A model generated the notes under the pieces. The model ran no database searches, was not told where the DNA came from, and was given only the letters and a program-made list of their open reading frames with translations. From contig OZ234494.1 of the NCBI GenBank assembly GCA_965153455.1, forward strand, positions 20,026,001 to 20,090,000: a DNA stretch of 64,000 bases. The letters are read 5' to 3'. A program made the position numbers and the translations under genes. Positions 1 to 13,170 of this stretch are shown one piece after another. Source of the stretch: Sphagnum compactum. Taxonomy: Eukaryota; Bryophyta; Sphagnopsida; Sphagnales. Within the stretch, counting starts at the first letter, position 1, and each line of letters begins with the position of its first letter.

Positions 1-1611
1 CATTTCTTGAACCCATTTCCTCACAAGCCACCATAGTTTCCACTGGAGGACATGAGGAACATGGGGTTGGGATTAGTGAAGGGAGAGAGGAGCAGCTTAT
101 GGATTTCTTGCCACGTTTACCTCCAATCTCATTTCTTGACCAGGATATGGAGAAATCCAGGAAGAGTGAACGTGAGGAGTTTCTGTCACTTGAGCAGCAC
201 ATCGAGGATTTAACCCAGGAAAAGTTTTCATTGCAGCGCAGCCTTGATAAAGAAAGGGCTATGGCAGCATCACTAGCATCTGAAAACACTGCACTTGTTG
301 AGGACTTCAACAATCAGGTAGGAATAGAGTAGTTCTATTCATAAGTGTGATATCACTGTGCTCTAGTTTGGCTTGCTTCATACCTGCTTTGGTGATCTAC
401 TCTTCAATTAGGTATTCGTCAGGATTGTGTTTCGGAGGCATTTTGCACTGTTGTGATGTAGTTGCTTGCCTGCTTTTGAGCAGGGACAAGTAGTGCAGAG
501 GCTGAAAGATGATATAGTTGCACTTGAAGAAAATGTTCGCATGCAAGAAGCCATGGTGAAGAGCATGAGGGCTGAAAGGGACAAAGCTCAGCAAGAAAGT
601 TCCTCAGCAATTGAACGCTCCCAAACTTTGGCCGGTGAAGTCATAGCACTTGAGAATCGAGTGCGTACCTTGCGGTCTCATGAACTACGACTAGAAAGGG
701 ATATGGAATCTTTGACATCTGATGTGGATTCGTATAAACGACAAATTGCTTCACTGGATAAGGATCGGACACATTGGAAGACCATGGTTGATGCTTTGCA
801 AGAAGAGAAGAAGTTATTGCAGGGACACCTCCGGAAGGCTGCTCTTGGTGATGATACACGGAAAAGAGAAATCCCTCTAGCTGCACAGCAAAGGCAACTT
901 GTTTTGGCAGATGCATCAACTTCCACCGATGATTTGGTTACAGAGATACCTACACTAGTGGGCCATGGTTCTTCTTTCCCTTCAGATTCACATTTAGTTG
1001 GCTCATGGCAGAATGGTCAACAACCAGACAGAAGCATGGGACAGAGTGGCGAGCATCCTAACTTGCTACCCATAGAACCTGCAGCATCCCTTAGATTACA
1101 TGATCAACCCTTACAGCCTCCCATTCTCCCACCTCCAATATCTGGAAGTCTTTCTTCTCACCCTGTATCCCTTGATTCGGGAGCCTCATCTTTCTCAGAT
1201 TTGGGTGTTGGAATCCATCCCTTTGTGCACTTTCATGGAGTCTCATCATCTATGCCTCCAGAGGTTCTGAGGACCGTCAACAGCATCAATGCTGTTATCA
1301 CGTCTCTTTCTGAGGAGAAAAAGGCAATGCTAAAAGCATTGAAGGCAGAGTCAACAGCAGCAGCACAGCTGAGAGCTTTGAATTCTGATTTATCACAGAA
1401 GCTGGAAGCCCAAACACAACAGCTTGAGCTTGCTGTTGCTCAGAGGATGGCTCATGGAAGCAGGGTATCTGTGCAGGTTGCTCCAAAGCCAGGTATTGTG
1501 GCTACCGATTTTGTTGATGAAGGAGACGAGGTTGTAGATCGAGTGCTGGGATGGATTATGCATTTGTTCCCTGGTGGCAGCTCAAGGCGCAATGGTGTCA
1601 AGCGGCTTTGA
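1..1611 (+). CDS. BLI: BLISTER-like coiled-coil protein, 3' part (5' truncated by window edge)
   Basis: Two exons are visible: 3-317 (open to the left edge) and 484-1611, joined across a 166-bp GT-AG intron in phase 0; the stop is TGA at 1609-1611. Together they give about 480 residues. The first exon reads LTQEKFSLQRSLD and ASLASENTALVEDFNNQ; the second continues with a long coiled coil (roughly the first 125 residues of that exon, rich in E, K, R and L heptads), a Pro/Ser-rich low-complexity linker, a second short coiled coil (SEEKKAMLKALKAE, KLEAQTQQLELAVAQ), and the diagnostic C-terminus DEGDEVVDRVLGWIM followed by a Phe-Pro-Gly-Gly turn and a basic tail. This order matches plant BLISTER, known in Arabidopsis as a partner of the Polycomb histone methyltransferase CURLY LEAF and as a developmental and stress regulator. 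That role is knowledge of the family, not visible here. The N-terminus lies outside the window. Family assignment is strong; exact orthology is likely. Confidence 0.9.
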
Positions 1612-2991
1612 GAGTATTTTTGACTTTTTTAGCTTAATTGTGCTTCATCCCTTGGAGGTCAGATGCTATAGTTTGAAATTGTAAAATAGAGGTCACAAGC
1701 AGTTGTGACTTCAATCTTGTGTGGGTATCAAATGCATATCTTGTGAGAGGATACTCAAAATTCATTTAGCTTTGTCTACAGAGATTGGTCACATTTGTAC
1801 GGATTTGGACTCCAGAAGAAGAGGGACAGAACTCGAGCCCTCACTCACCAATTGGGCACCATGCTTTATCCTTCTTTCTCCTTAATGGACTCACTTTCTT
1901 TTGGTAAGACCTTGGCTGAATCTTATTAGCAGAATTTCACCCAAAACAGGTGGTAGTCCTTTGAGAAACAGTAGGATAATGAGTATAGATCTCGGAGTGA
2001 GATATACCTTGGAGGCGGAGATTCACAAAAATGTTGGTCTTTGTGCACTCCTATGGAACTTAAATTGAATCTGCAATAACAGCGTCTTTCTCTATCATTT
2101 GTCATGCACATGCATTCAAAGACGTCAAGTTGTTGGGAGGTTGGTATCTGATCTGTAAGTAAGAAATCTTCAGATGTGGGTTGCAGTGTGCAGTTTTGAG
2201 TTTTGAGCGCTGTGTCTCTGCTAAGAGCAGCATGTTGCTATTACTTATGTTTCCAGCACTGTACCTTGAAGCAGTTCCTCGGAGCAGCACGAAGAAGTGA
2301 ACTTGGAAAGAGGGCATTGTGTACTTACCAGTGGAAGTACAAAAGTAGGCGTTTCCACGTCAGAACTGATCTGATCTGCAGAAATGTTGCAGGCTGCAGT
2401 GTGCTCTCCTTCTGGAAATGAGGCATGGCCCTTACAGGGAGGAATTTTGTGTTGTATGTTGCAGTTGTCCCTAGAGCTACCCATCCCTACTGCTGTCTGG
2501 GTGTATCTAGTATCGAGCACAATTGAATGCTGTAAACAAGAGATTTCAACCCATGGGGAGTAGTTGTAGGTAGTTGTCAACAGTGCCTCTTGGTTGTCTT
2601 GTTCCTTTAGGTGCAAGGTGGATAAATTTGATTAGTAAAACAAAAGCATCACAGCAGGCCTACTCTTCATTTTTGGTTTTTAAATGACAAATGGTAGACG
2701 CCCTTGAAAGAGATGGCAGTTGTACCCAAAACACAGCCTACAAATATGAATTGCAGTATGAACCCTAGCTGGTGGCTGTTGGGTCACATGATGTCGCCAT
2801 TCCTACGAGTGCAGATGTGATGAGATGGTGATATCCTGTGGGATCTCAACAACAGCGGCATTTGTCATTTGAGTGTCCTTTGTTGACTAAATTGTCACAA
2901 TTTGTATTACATGATCACTATTGAGATTTGGAGTTTCATGCCAACAACTAGGCTCAAGTGCAGGAATCAATTGACTTAGGTAGTACAAGAA
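1612..2991. other. 3' flank of the BLISTER-like gene, no gene seen
   Basis: This holds the 3' untranslated region of the upstream gene and its flank. Short open frames on both strands (for example the 123-codon frame at 2245-2616 minus) show no recognisable domain, no conserved splice structure and no family resemblance, so I do not call them genes. Confidence 0.5.
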
Positions 2992-3138
2992 AGCCCAATT
3001 TTGCCTCCATTATGTGTACTTCATGAGAACCCAAACTTGTTAGCAACCATCACTTTAGAATGGTAGCTCAATTTTGACTCCAATACATGGAATCCATGTG
3101 AACCCAAACTTGTTGGCAAACCATCACTTTAGAATTGT
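2992..3138. repeat. Tandem duplication, two units of about 73 bp
   Basis: Units 2992-3064 and 3065-3138 share the core phrases CAATTTTG, GAACCCAAACTTGTT and CCATCACTTTAGAAT in the same order and spacing. They are diverged but clearly a head-to-tail duplication. No coding content is seen. Confidence 0.8.
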
Positions 3139-4185
3139 GTAACGGTTGAAACTAAAGACGCAACCAGTGTTGTGTGGGTATTTGATTTTGTTTGCAACCC
3201 CCCCAGTTTGTGTTTAAAAATAAAATAAAATATTTTTTTTGGGGTTGAAAAATACTGAACTAAAAAGAACCTCTAGTGCCAGTTCTTTCAAAAACCAAAA
3301 GCACCTGCACGCACTTTCCTTTCTTAAGGCCTAAAATATGACATCCATGGGCAGGCAATTCTCATGCTGGTTGTTTAAACCCTCACAAAGTCATAGATCC
3401 AAACTGAGAAACAGCCACATTGTACAGCCTAGAGTATACTTAGTTAAACATGTTCATAGTTAACAAGTAACAAAACACTGCACTGAGCCAAAGCAATCTC
3501 CTTGACCTGTTCTTCACTGACAAGTTTGGTGAAGCCGAGCGCATACTCTGCAATGCCCCATACTCTATTTTTCACATTAAGTACTTACATATTTATCACA
3601 ATTAACATGCAGTGTTATTCATTCTGCCATCCCCACTCATCTATCTATGAAGGAAGGTAGTTTGTTTTGTATTGTAGTTATGAGATCCACCAAACCGGGA
3701 TGCTTCAGATCCTGTTCTTGGTGTCTTTGGAAAGCACTCGACGACAAGGAGTGCATGGGCTTGGTTCTATGACGTTTGGACTTGAGGTGCAAAAGTTCTT
3801 GAATATTGAATGATTTCTTCACTGAAAATCCAAATTAAATAGTAGCTGAAAATTTCGGAGGAACTGGAATGTGCCTTTTGGTGTTGTTGGAAAGATCTTG
3901 ATGAGCAGGAATTTAATGGAAAAGAAAAAAAGGATCATTTCATTTTATTGGTGTTCTTGGAGGGCAACCATAACTTAAGCATGTTCAATGGCCTTAACAA
4001 CGAGTTTCACACTATTGGGCATGCTCTAAGAAAGAGAATATAAGACACCAAGAGATGACTTCCACCCTTAATTTTTGCAAGCTCTCAAATTGGTTCTTAA
4101 TGAACAAAAATGTTTGGACCTCTGATGCCCTCCTTTTGTTAACTTTTGGCTGCAAAGATATATGATTAAAAAGCCCCCACTGAAA

Positions 4186-4493
4186 GTGACCAGGGTGAAA
4201 TGACAGCCACATTGGGAAGTTACTTCTTGGACAGAAGAATATGGATGATATTAAACCTTTTTGGTTCACTGCATTCCCAGTGGCCACCTCATCTTTTTAG
4301 GCTCCATGTTCTCTTCAAACCCAGGCGCCCCCTTACATTATATAACATTTTTGGCCATGGTGCACCCTGGAAATGGGTATTGCAAAAAAACCTCATCCAA
4401 AATTTCCAAGGCATGGGAACAAAGAATCAATCTCATCCATCATTTTCTGTCCGAGTAACTTCCCAAAGTGGTTGTCATTTCACCCTGTCCCAC
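4186..4493. repeat. Inverted repeat (fold-back element), arms of about 78 bp
   Basis: The left arm (about 4186-4264) contains CAGGGTGAAATGACA and GGGAAGTTACT. The right arm (about 4416-4493) contains the reverse complements AGTAACTTCCC and TGTCATTTCACCCTG. The arms also agree around an ATGGATGA block on their inner sides, with roughly 150 bp between them. This is the structure of a small fold-back or MITE-type element; no clean target-site duplication was identified. The open frames here are by-products of the palindrome. Confidence 0.7.
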
Positions 4494-6962
4494 TTGAAAG
4501 CTACCTATTATCCATATGGCTTTCTCCTAGTGTTACCACGGGCCTTGTGCTTTTGGTGAAGGGTAAAGGCCTAATGTGGGGGCATTCCCAAGACATGGGG
4601 CCTAAGATGAGGTGGTCTTCAAGTCTGGCCCTATATTTTGAGAGTATCCTTTACTCATGGGCATTACCCATTGTAAAGCATGAGGTGAAGGTTATCATGA
4701 CCCTAAACATATGTAAATCGGGTGGCATAAGAGGGAGAGGATTTCATGCAGAATCCTTACCAGTGGGAGGGATCCTGAACCTATAGGTAGGTGCAGGATC
4801 CGTCCCACTCTTAAGGAGTACCCATACTATTGATCCCTCTTAGAAAAAGAGGATGGATATTCAGGAATTTAAGGTGCCCTCCAAATACATTAAAGGAGGT
4901 TTCTCCATGAGCTTTCCATATTCAAAATTGTTTAGGAGGGATAAGGAGAGATCATAATTGCCAAGTGCACCAGAGAGTGTAGGTACCAGTTTTGTTGGCT
5001 GATTCTTGACTTTTAGACCTATCCCATGGATATCAATAAAACATGTTTTCTTTTTTTTCTTTTTTTAACAAGGAAGGATATGTATATTTTAAAAAATTAA
5101 ATTTACTACATCAACTGGTTACACATTCATTTTTTGCAAAATACTTTTGTTGGTTATAACAGGCCAATTTTCAACTTTCAAAACATGAAAAATTTGCACA
5201 AAGGATATACATATTAAATTTCCAATTCTATTGCTTAAAAAAAAACTTTCAAGAGTCCAACTTAACCTTCTAGAACAAAACTAACATGAGAAAAATTCAA
5301 AACAAAGTAATTTGTGGGAGAATTGAACCCTAGTTATATGAAGAACTTAACTCAATTGTACACAAGTTTTTTACCCTAATCACACCCCACACAAACCCAT
5401 CCCAACCCCACAAAATTAATCATTGTCAACTTGGAATTCTTTTAAAAAAATATGTTCTTCAGTCAAGTCATAGTTCTCCTTTGCCAAATACTCTTTCACT
5501 TTCAAGAATTGCTTCAAGTTTGAATTGGCTTGCAATTGGCACACATGTCATCAAGCCATTTCTCACCATGGTAAATAATTTAATTCATGGTCTCCACCTA
5601 CAAGTGACCACAACACCTTAGAGTTTTCAACACCCCAACAAGACTAAACACCTACTAGTTTTTATTTGAAAACACGAGATTCCAATAATTTGTTTTGCAA
5701 GGAAATTAAATTCATATTCAAAACTAGCCTTCATGAATGCACCATCAAGTTAGTGCATTTGCACATGTAGATTAAGGAATAAAGAGCTTTTTAAACAAAG
5801 ATAATTACCTAGTGACTAGTATTAAAAAAGATTCCTCAATTGAAGCCCTTTACCAAACATTTTTTTTTCAAAATTTGGTCTTTTAACATCAAATGCTATT
5901 GTAGTAGATGCATTGGTAATAGGGTTCAACCAATCAAAACACACCATTAGAAGAGAAATGACAACCTTGACATCATATTCATATGCCAACTAAATTGCAT
6001 CTCCATATTTCACCAAGTTTTCCACAACGAACAAAGTTTTAAGGTGTGGATCTAACATGATAACCATCATGTTGTGAGCTTATTGTGCATAAAAAAACCT
6101 CAAAAACTCCAAAAAAAGTTTGATCACCTTTATAACTTCTAACCATATAATTTTGTGTAGAAGGAAGCTTTTAGTCTCAAAAGGGCAAAAAATTTCAGCT
6201 TGCTAGAAAATCACAATAGTTCAACTTCCATGTTCATAATAAATGTAATAGTTGTTGTCAAAGCATTTGACAACAACCAGTGGCCCTTAGATTAATTCAT
6301 CACATAAACTGATATAATTGAATTCAAGGTAGATGTGATTACTTTAGCAATAACTCACACTTGGGCTTTAGATATTTTTTTTTATAAAATCACAATTTTT
6401 TGCTTACCATACATCATAAATTTAGAGGCTTCATGGGTTCGTTCCAAATCTGTGCGAAATCTGTTATTTCATGGGTTCGTATTTTTTACACATGAATGTC
6501 ATGCATTATTTAAACACGAAATTCGTGTGCACAACTTTTATGTGTGAATAATACAAATTGACACATAACATTTGTGTTTAAACAATACGAACAGACATAT
6601 GACATTTGTGTTTAAACAATGCACATGACATCAATGTTCAAACATTACAAGTAGATGAATGACATCTGTATTTGTTCCATACGAACCTATGAAAAGAAAA
6701 TGTCACATGACTATTATTGTCAAATCGTGACCCATGAAGTTTATGACGTAACAAAAAATAATGGCATTCTTTCAACTCAAAAGTTCATTCAAACATTATG
6801 ACCTTGTTAGCAAATCTAGTCTTCACATGAATATTTAATTTTCAATGTTGCATCCTATTTTTAAAACATGAATACTTTCATTCTTGCCTCCCATTTTCAA
6901 ACTTTTTGGTTTAGATAATGATTTTTTATAACTGGTTTGAATTTCCTTCACATTTACATTTT
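4494..6962. other. AT-rich intergenic DNA, no gene recognised
   Basis: The stretch is low in complexity and AT-rich. At about 4580-4620 there is a GGGGGCATTCCCA-type phrase that recurs at 38.65 kb, so part is dispersed repeat. Near 5325-5370, on the minus strand, a GGTTCAATTCTC phrase downstream of AATTGAGTTAAG resembles the B and A boxes of a tRNA-derived SINE, weakly. I see no supportable coding region. Confidence 0.4.
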
Positions 6963-7172
6963 TCAATGTAGTAAATCTTTGTTATCATTTGTAATATATT
7001 GACAGGACTTAGACATCACATGCCCAAAACATGTACCTTCATAAACCTGTAAAATCTTCAAAGGTTCACAATCAATGATGGAATGCAAAGCTACTGCCAT
7101 AACTATCAAAGTAATGTTTTCATACTTTACAAATGCAAGTGCACATTGCAACAAACTAAACCTCCCCAACAA
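6963..7172 (-). pseudogene. hAT-like transposase fragment (relic)
   Basis: A 69-codon minus-strand frame contains CEPLKILQVYEGTCFGHVMS followed by KSCQYITND. It lines up with the C(W/Y)GHAM.K.CQY segment of plant hAT-type transposases, and with the relic near 52.2 kb in this same window, which has TCYGHAMPKCCQY. The residues before it (ENITLIVMAVALHSIIDCEPL) correspond to the NLNTLI...IVSC segment of the other copy. The surrounding DNA from about 5.4 to 8.2 kb is AT-rich and holds no continuous frame, so only a decayed piece is left. Superfamily assignment is by recall of similar proteins. Confidence 0.55.
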
Positions 7173-8229
7173 AGGCTAGAATTGTACGACCATGGAATAC
7201 CCAATTATCTTGTTCACTTCAAACAACCCCAAAGTAATATGCATGGGCACCCAAGTTTCAATAAAAAAATTGATAACCAAAACAAAAATATCAACACCAC
7301 CATAAGATAACTATAGATAAAAATTGATAGTGACTATTGTTCTAAATGCAAGATTTAATATAACATGTTAGTTCATTGTCTTCTTGATCATTGCAAAAAT
7401 ACGTCTTCCACAAGATAAAATCAAGAAGGAGATTGAACACAAAGGTAGTGGTGTAAAACTAACATGTGAAGCCAAATGTTTTCACGAATGGACAAAGGTC
7501 TATAACCATTGTAATTACAAAACACCAAATCCTCCAAAAACTATTGTTGAACATCATAATTTTTTCAAAAGGTTTATGGTAGCAAAAATGTAGTAATTAC
7601 ATAGTTAAATGGATCTATCCTTTTCTTCCTTAGTTGTCAAGTATGAGTAGTAGGTTCTACCACCTTCTTTCTAAATTGTTTCCTTTGAACAAAAAACTTT
7701 GAATGTGTAGTTTGCACATGAGTATTCATGGGAGTTGTACCATTAACTTTGTTGTATTCAATTAAACCTTTGTGAAAAGAAAATCTTTGTGTTAAAGCAT
7801 TACCAAATGCTTGTTTAGATCTATAAATTATGCATCACAACACTTGTAGTCTTGCCAAATCCATAGGTAGCTCATTATTGATGGCAAAAAATCCCTAACA
7901 AATAGACATCCAATTGTGAAGTATATTCAAATTGTTGCTTGTGTTTCTATAGTTGCAAATTGTGAAACATCAACATTTGAGATTGATCAATCACAAGGAT
8001 TACATTTGAATGAAGACAATTGATGAAACATCTTCATCAACTCCACCCATAGTCTCAATAGAACAACACTCCTTTTCAATCATTAAACATAAAAAAACTT
8101 AAACATAAAAAAATAAAATCACATTTTTTGAAGAAATGGGGGTTTAATTTGGTTTAATTTCATCTATTTTGCAACTTTTCTTAATGTCTTTCCCAACCAA
8201 AAGGGTTCACTAAGCACATTTCCACCCCA
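7173..8229. other. Probable flank of decayed transposon, no gene recognised
   Basis: This is AT-rich DNA upstream (on the minus strand) of the transposase fragment. It may be the remnant of the same element, but no further transposase motifs could be read with confidence. The 69-codon plus-strand frame at 7384-7593 is unassigned and probably fortuitous. Confidence 0.35.
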
Positions 8230-8527
8230 CCCATTGTTCAACTTCCCTCGATAAGTTTTGAAAGGAAATGTGGCCAAGTTTTTAAATTTTCTTCTAAGTT
8301 GTTCAATTTTCCATACCTTTCTAAGGGAAGTATGGCCAAGCTTTAAAAATTTTCATCCATTGTTCAATTTTGCACACTACCTTTTTAAAACAAGTGTGAA
8401 CTATGAACAAGATTCTCAAATGTCTATCCATTGTTCAACTTCCTTGAATGCCTTCCTTGCATGCAAAATGTGGCCACGATTATCACATTTTCATTTATTG
8501 TTGATCAACTTCCCATATGTTTATTAG
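8230..8527. repeat. Degenerate tandem repeat, about 60-80 bp period
   Basis: The phrase CATTGTTCAA(C/T)TT(T/C)CC recurs with variation at roughly 8232, 8305, 8357, 8432 and 8497, each followed after a variable gap by an A(A/T)GTGGCCA or AAGTATGGCCA phrase. The repeats create an artefactual open frame (8258-8527). No gene is supported. Confidence 0.6.
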
Positions 8528-9339
8528 TATGGCTTGTGCACCACTACCCCGAGTGTGAATAAGATTATGTAATTGTTGCAAGTGTAAATAGGATTCCAAG
8601 GATATAACCCAATTGTGAAATTTTATTTTATTTAAATCAATCTTCAATGACAAATTATTTTTAGTATTCAATATCTCCCACAATGTAGGTTTAAAAATTA
8701 TGAAATCACCTCCATAAATCCTCTTCATTGAAGGCTTTCTAATAGTACCAAGAATAGGCCCCGATTTTTAAAAAATATTTAGTTTAATATTACTAAATAT
8801 TCTTTAAAAAATTTGTTCAATATTTCTTGTAGCATAGGTTTAAATAATGTCAAATCACTTCATCACACCTACTCTCATGGATGGCTTTCCAATGGTACCA
8901 AAAGCATGAACATGGGGAGATGCCATGGTTTGGGAGATCTCAACGTGACAATTAACAAACGAAAAAATAGCGACTTTGCCATGAAAGGTTTTGTCCTAAA
9001 ATAGTGATTTACATGAAATCCTACAAAAACATCCAATGCAAATGTTTTAATTATTTTGAACTCTTGAGTTAATTGGGTTGAAAATTTATTAGACTTATGA
9101 AAAGGGTTATTTTTTTCTTTTGTATTGTAAATAATTTTCTTGAAATAGTTTTGATTATGCACAATGCAAAATTATATACCTAGATATTTGGAATGAATAC
9201 AAACACTCAAGGAACTTTTCAAGCTCCCAAAACAAAAAAAGACAAAATGATAAAAAAAATTATTTTTGTTGCAAAACTTTGTTTATTCATCGAATAATGA
9301 CGTTATAGAATTAAATTGCCAATTGATTGATTCATGAAA

Positions 9340-9800
9340 CCGAGCCAATCCTAATTCTGTGGGCAACAAAACAAAGTTGATGTTTCTTGATTTGCTAAAT
9401 AACAAAACCAAGTTGACACCTCTCAAATCATTGAGCAACAAACCTATATTCCACAAACCTAAAGTCAATAGTTCATCTTCCTTAATAGATTGGCCGAATA
9501 ATAAAACCAGGTTGATACCTCCCAATTTGTCAAACAACAAACACGGAGTCAATAAACCCAAACCAACAATTGAATTCTCTTAAACAATAAAACACAAAAC
9601 CAAAGCAAAATTGTTTCAATTTGCCAAGCAAAAAAACTAAGCCAATTCCTCCCGATTCATCGAACAATAAACCAAGAGTTGACAAACCCAAAAATAATCA
9701 TCAAATTTTCCTAATCTGCCAAACAATAGAACAAAAAACCAAAGTGAATCTTCTTGATTCATCGAGCAACAATACCAAGACAACAAAGAAACAACTTGAA
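9340..9800. repeat. Degenerate minisatellite, Asn-Asn-Lys-coding in one frame
   Basis: Units of about 40-50 bp built around phrases such as AACAACAAA, CAAGTTGA and CTTGATT or CCCGATT repeat from about 9340 to 9800. In one plus frame this gives strings such as LNNKTKL, LSNKP and SNNKPRV, explaining the open frames at 9359-9583 and 9621-9827 and their minus-strand shadows. Irregular unit length, no conserved start and no known domain argue against a gene. Confidence 0.6.
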
Positions 9801-9829
9801 TGCAAAACACAACAAAAGAAAAACTAAAT

Positions 9830-12800
9830 CACTTCTAAACACTAGACCATAAACTTATTTGATTAAAAACACAAATTACATTGCAAAAATAGTATATTTA
9901 TTGTGAAGCTTTGAGTAGAACAAGAAATGAAACATCGGAACATGAATGAAGTGCTCAATTCTTGCAAAGTTCACAACAATAAAAAAAAGGACCTATTGTC
10001 GCATAAAAATTCAAGAGCAAGAATGTATGAAATATGAAGCACTTGGTGTTATGAATAGTTTAAACCAAAGTTTTGAGATTGATTTACAAAGAAAAGCAAA
10101 GTGAAAAGGTGCTAAGCAAAGTGCCGAAAGAAGATTGCGATGGGTTCTCCCTAAACCCTAAATAAAATGCATATCCAACATTTTCAAAACCCTAATGGGT
10201 TAGATATCAAATTGTTCAAAACATAACAAGTAGATATAGTTACATATAAGCATTGTACATATAAGGGCATTCAATAGTTGTATAGAGCCTGATATTGAGA
10301 AATTAAAAAATTCAGGATATTGTTGAAAACATATTCAACTATTATTTGGATGAATATAACTATATTTTTCTATATAGCCAGCCAATATTGGTGTGTACTC
10401 AATATGACATCAACACAAGTGATCAACTATGGACTAGGTACTTGGTGAGAGGACAGTAGTTATCACAAAGAGCCTGAACAATAGCCAAGACCCTGGAGCA
10501 TTGAGGCTATTTCGAGTAATCAGTGGCCTTGAGCTAGTTACCAGACATAATGAGCACACTTTACATCCATAACCTGCTCAGCAAGTGGATGTGATTCAGT
10601 TTTCATCCACATAGAGGATGGGTATGGATCACTTTTCATCCACACACAGAAGGATATGTAGGCAGCTTGATTTGTGATATAACTGGGGCTGGATGTCAAA
10701 TCCAAAAAAGGACATGTCCAAACCTCCTCATTCCACTGATGAGAAGAAGCAAGAGGCAAAACTTGTGTACCAATCAAGTGTGATTTAAGAGTACAATTGA
10801 GTCCATCAGCTTGAGGGTTATTTAGGACTACTAGACCTGTGGTACTTGTCAGCTACACTGTCTAAACTCTAAACCCTTCAAAGCTGCAATGCCCAAATAT
10901 CTCACCCAATTCTCTCTCAGCCCACAAAATAAGTGTGTAACATAAGATCCAACAAGTTGGAGCTTTGACATAATCTGAACAACAAAAGTAGCTTCTGAAG
11001 CTCTGCATTCAAACATCTAAACCGCAGTACATATCTGAAATCCAGATACAGTCAAGTTTGTGTCAAGGATAAAAATAGGAGTAGTGTTGGGTTCAGTGAC
11101 ACCTGGTGGCACCTGCCTGTTTGTTTTCAAGTGTGATAATGATCCAAACCTCAGAATTGGTGAATTAATGGGGGAACAATGGAATTACAAGTAGTGAAGG
11201 CCCACTTTTTAAGGCCACTTTAAAGGCTCCAATGAGCCAATAGTATGCATTTGGCCTTCATAGTTAAAATAATTGAAGATGGTCAGCAACTACCAACCTC
11301 ACACCTGGCAAACATTATTTGCACAATGGGTCCTTATTGCATAGGCTAGGCTAATTCATACATAGAGAGCTACAAATAGGTATTTATCACACCTTATGCA
11401 TTTGGAAGCATTACAAGGCCTATCCTTAAAATTTGAATGAACTTGTACCACACCTTCTACTAACACCCATTTCAATTTGAACTTCACTTGTCATTGCACT
11501 AAAGTGTTGGACTCCAAACGTGATGGTAGCTTTTGATAATTGTTAGGATAGCTTTAAATTGGTTAAAAAAAAAAGGTCCTAATTCCCCAAAAAATTACAT
11601 AGGGTGCATATTATTAGCTCGTGTCAATATTGGGTTAGAATTTTTTCAAAAAAGAAATCTAATACCTTAATTGTGGTTATTATCATTTGAAAATTCACTA
11701 ATGTGTATCACGTTGCCTCAACCTTCCAATAACTCAAAAGAACTGGCTTTAACCTGCAATTGTGGTTCTGGAAAAAACAAAAAAAAACAACCTACAGTGA
11801 ACCACTGATTCTTTGCTTGTCCTTTCCAGAGAAACCCATAGGCTCTTTGAAAACCTTAGAAAATGCAGAGCCAAAAGGCTATATAACAAAATTAAAGAAC
11901 CTAACCTAAAACTGGTTTGCATAAGGATTGGCCTAGGGTTCACACTTTACACATGGATCCATAGGACCAACACAACTAATTTTCACTTCCTGTTGCTTAA
12001 TGGGCCCCCCTTGTACCCTATTTGTCACCTATCATGCTGTGTGAAGCATGCCTAAAGAACCAAGTTGGATTATTTGTTGTTACGAAACTGCCATGCAAAA
12101 TAGTGCCAAAATTTGATCAACTTACTCACAGACAGCCCTCTGTTAGCATCTTGCTACACGCCTCTGGGTGTGAAGCATGCGTAAGCTAAAAAAGCATTTG
12201 AAATTTGTTGTGGAAAAAGCCAACACAAATCCTATACATAGAGTCCAAAACCCAACTACACTTTTACTCAACTTACAAAAAGACATGGGCCAACAGTTTT
12301 TTCAGTTATTGTAAAAACCTCTGAAGAAATTCTTAGTGTAGATGGAGGTGCGTTTACAACAAGGAAAGTCATCATGCAATGCATTTTGGAAAATGAAATG
12401 CTGTGCTCCATGTGTCATTTTTTTCCTATGATACCTGCCAGGTATCAATTTTTTCTTAATGTTGTGTAACACCCTTGCCCATAGGCATTACTAGAATGGG
12501 TCCTGCCTCCGCTTTGCCTTGAGTAGGTCCTTATTTCGGTAATGCCCATGGCCTCAGATCTTACCCTACACAAAACAATTTCTATGATCTTTGCTAATTT
12601 GGTAAACTCCAAATGTTTTTTGGGGCTGTAGTTGAAATAAGCATAAAAACATTACAAGCATAAAAACATTACAAAAATGCTTCAACGCGAGATACCAAAG
12701 GTAAGTGTGAGAGGGCTCGTATCGCCAAATTAATCTGATGAACCATACAGTGTACACCAGTGACAATGGAATTTGGTGTAAATGGAGCATACCACCATTA

Positions 12801-13050
12801 AATTTGAATTGTAATTCTAGATCTGAGACCTTAGAAGGTACTGACCCCATCAACACCAAAACAAACCAGCCTTGAAGTAAGGTCTTCTTCTTGCAAACCC
12901 CCTTGTGTCATCAAAGAGTTCGTGATCAACAAAATTAGACTATCAACTCCGAATCTAGAAAGCACATGTTTCACATTTGACAACAAGGGTATGTGACACC
13001 AATCTTGGACAATATAACCATGCACACTTGCCCAATTAAATTTTGTTCAT
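9830..13050. other. AT-rich intergenic DNA, no gene recognised
   Basis: No coding region or complete mobile element is visible. A phrase at 12430-12560 with GTGTAACACCC, GCATTAC and GGTAATGCCCAT resembles a stretch near 19.66 kb (TGTGTAATGGCCC, GCATTACCC), suggesting dispersed repeat fragments. Confidence 0.45.
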
Positions 13051-13170
13051 TGTTACTAATGCCCATTGCCATGTATACTTGCAACCCTAATGCTCAAAGG
13101 TTCACTACTATAGTGCTATTGGTGCCCATTACCATGTATACCTGCAACCTTAATGCTCAAATGTTCACAC
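13051..13170. repeat. Tandem duplication, about 65 bp
   Basis: TGCCCATTGCCATGTATAC followed by TTGCAACCCTAATGCTCAAA is repeated about 65 bp downstream as TGCCCATTACCATGTATAC followed by CTGCAACCTTAATGCTCAAA. Only two units are seen. Confidence 0.75.

Noticed and set aside
1801-1860. Possible tRNA (GGGCTCGAGTTC, minus strand)
   Set aside because: The A and B box-like phrases are too close together and no cloverleaf can be drawn.
5320-5370. tRNA gene or SINE on the minus strand
   Set aside because: Box-like phrases exist, but there is no acceptor stem and no defined element end; kept only as a weak note in the regional entry.
9283-9830. Asn/Lys-rich repeat protein gene
   Set aside because: The frame is a by-product of a degenerate minisatellite with irregular unit length and open frames on both strands.
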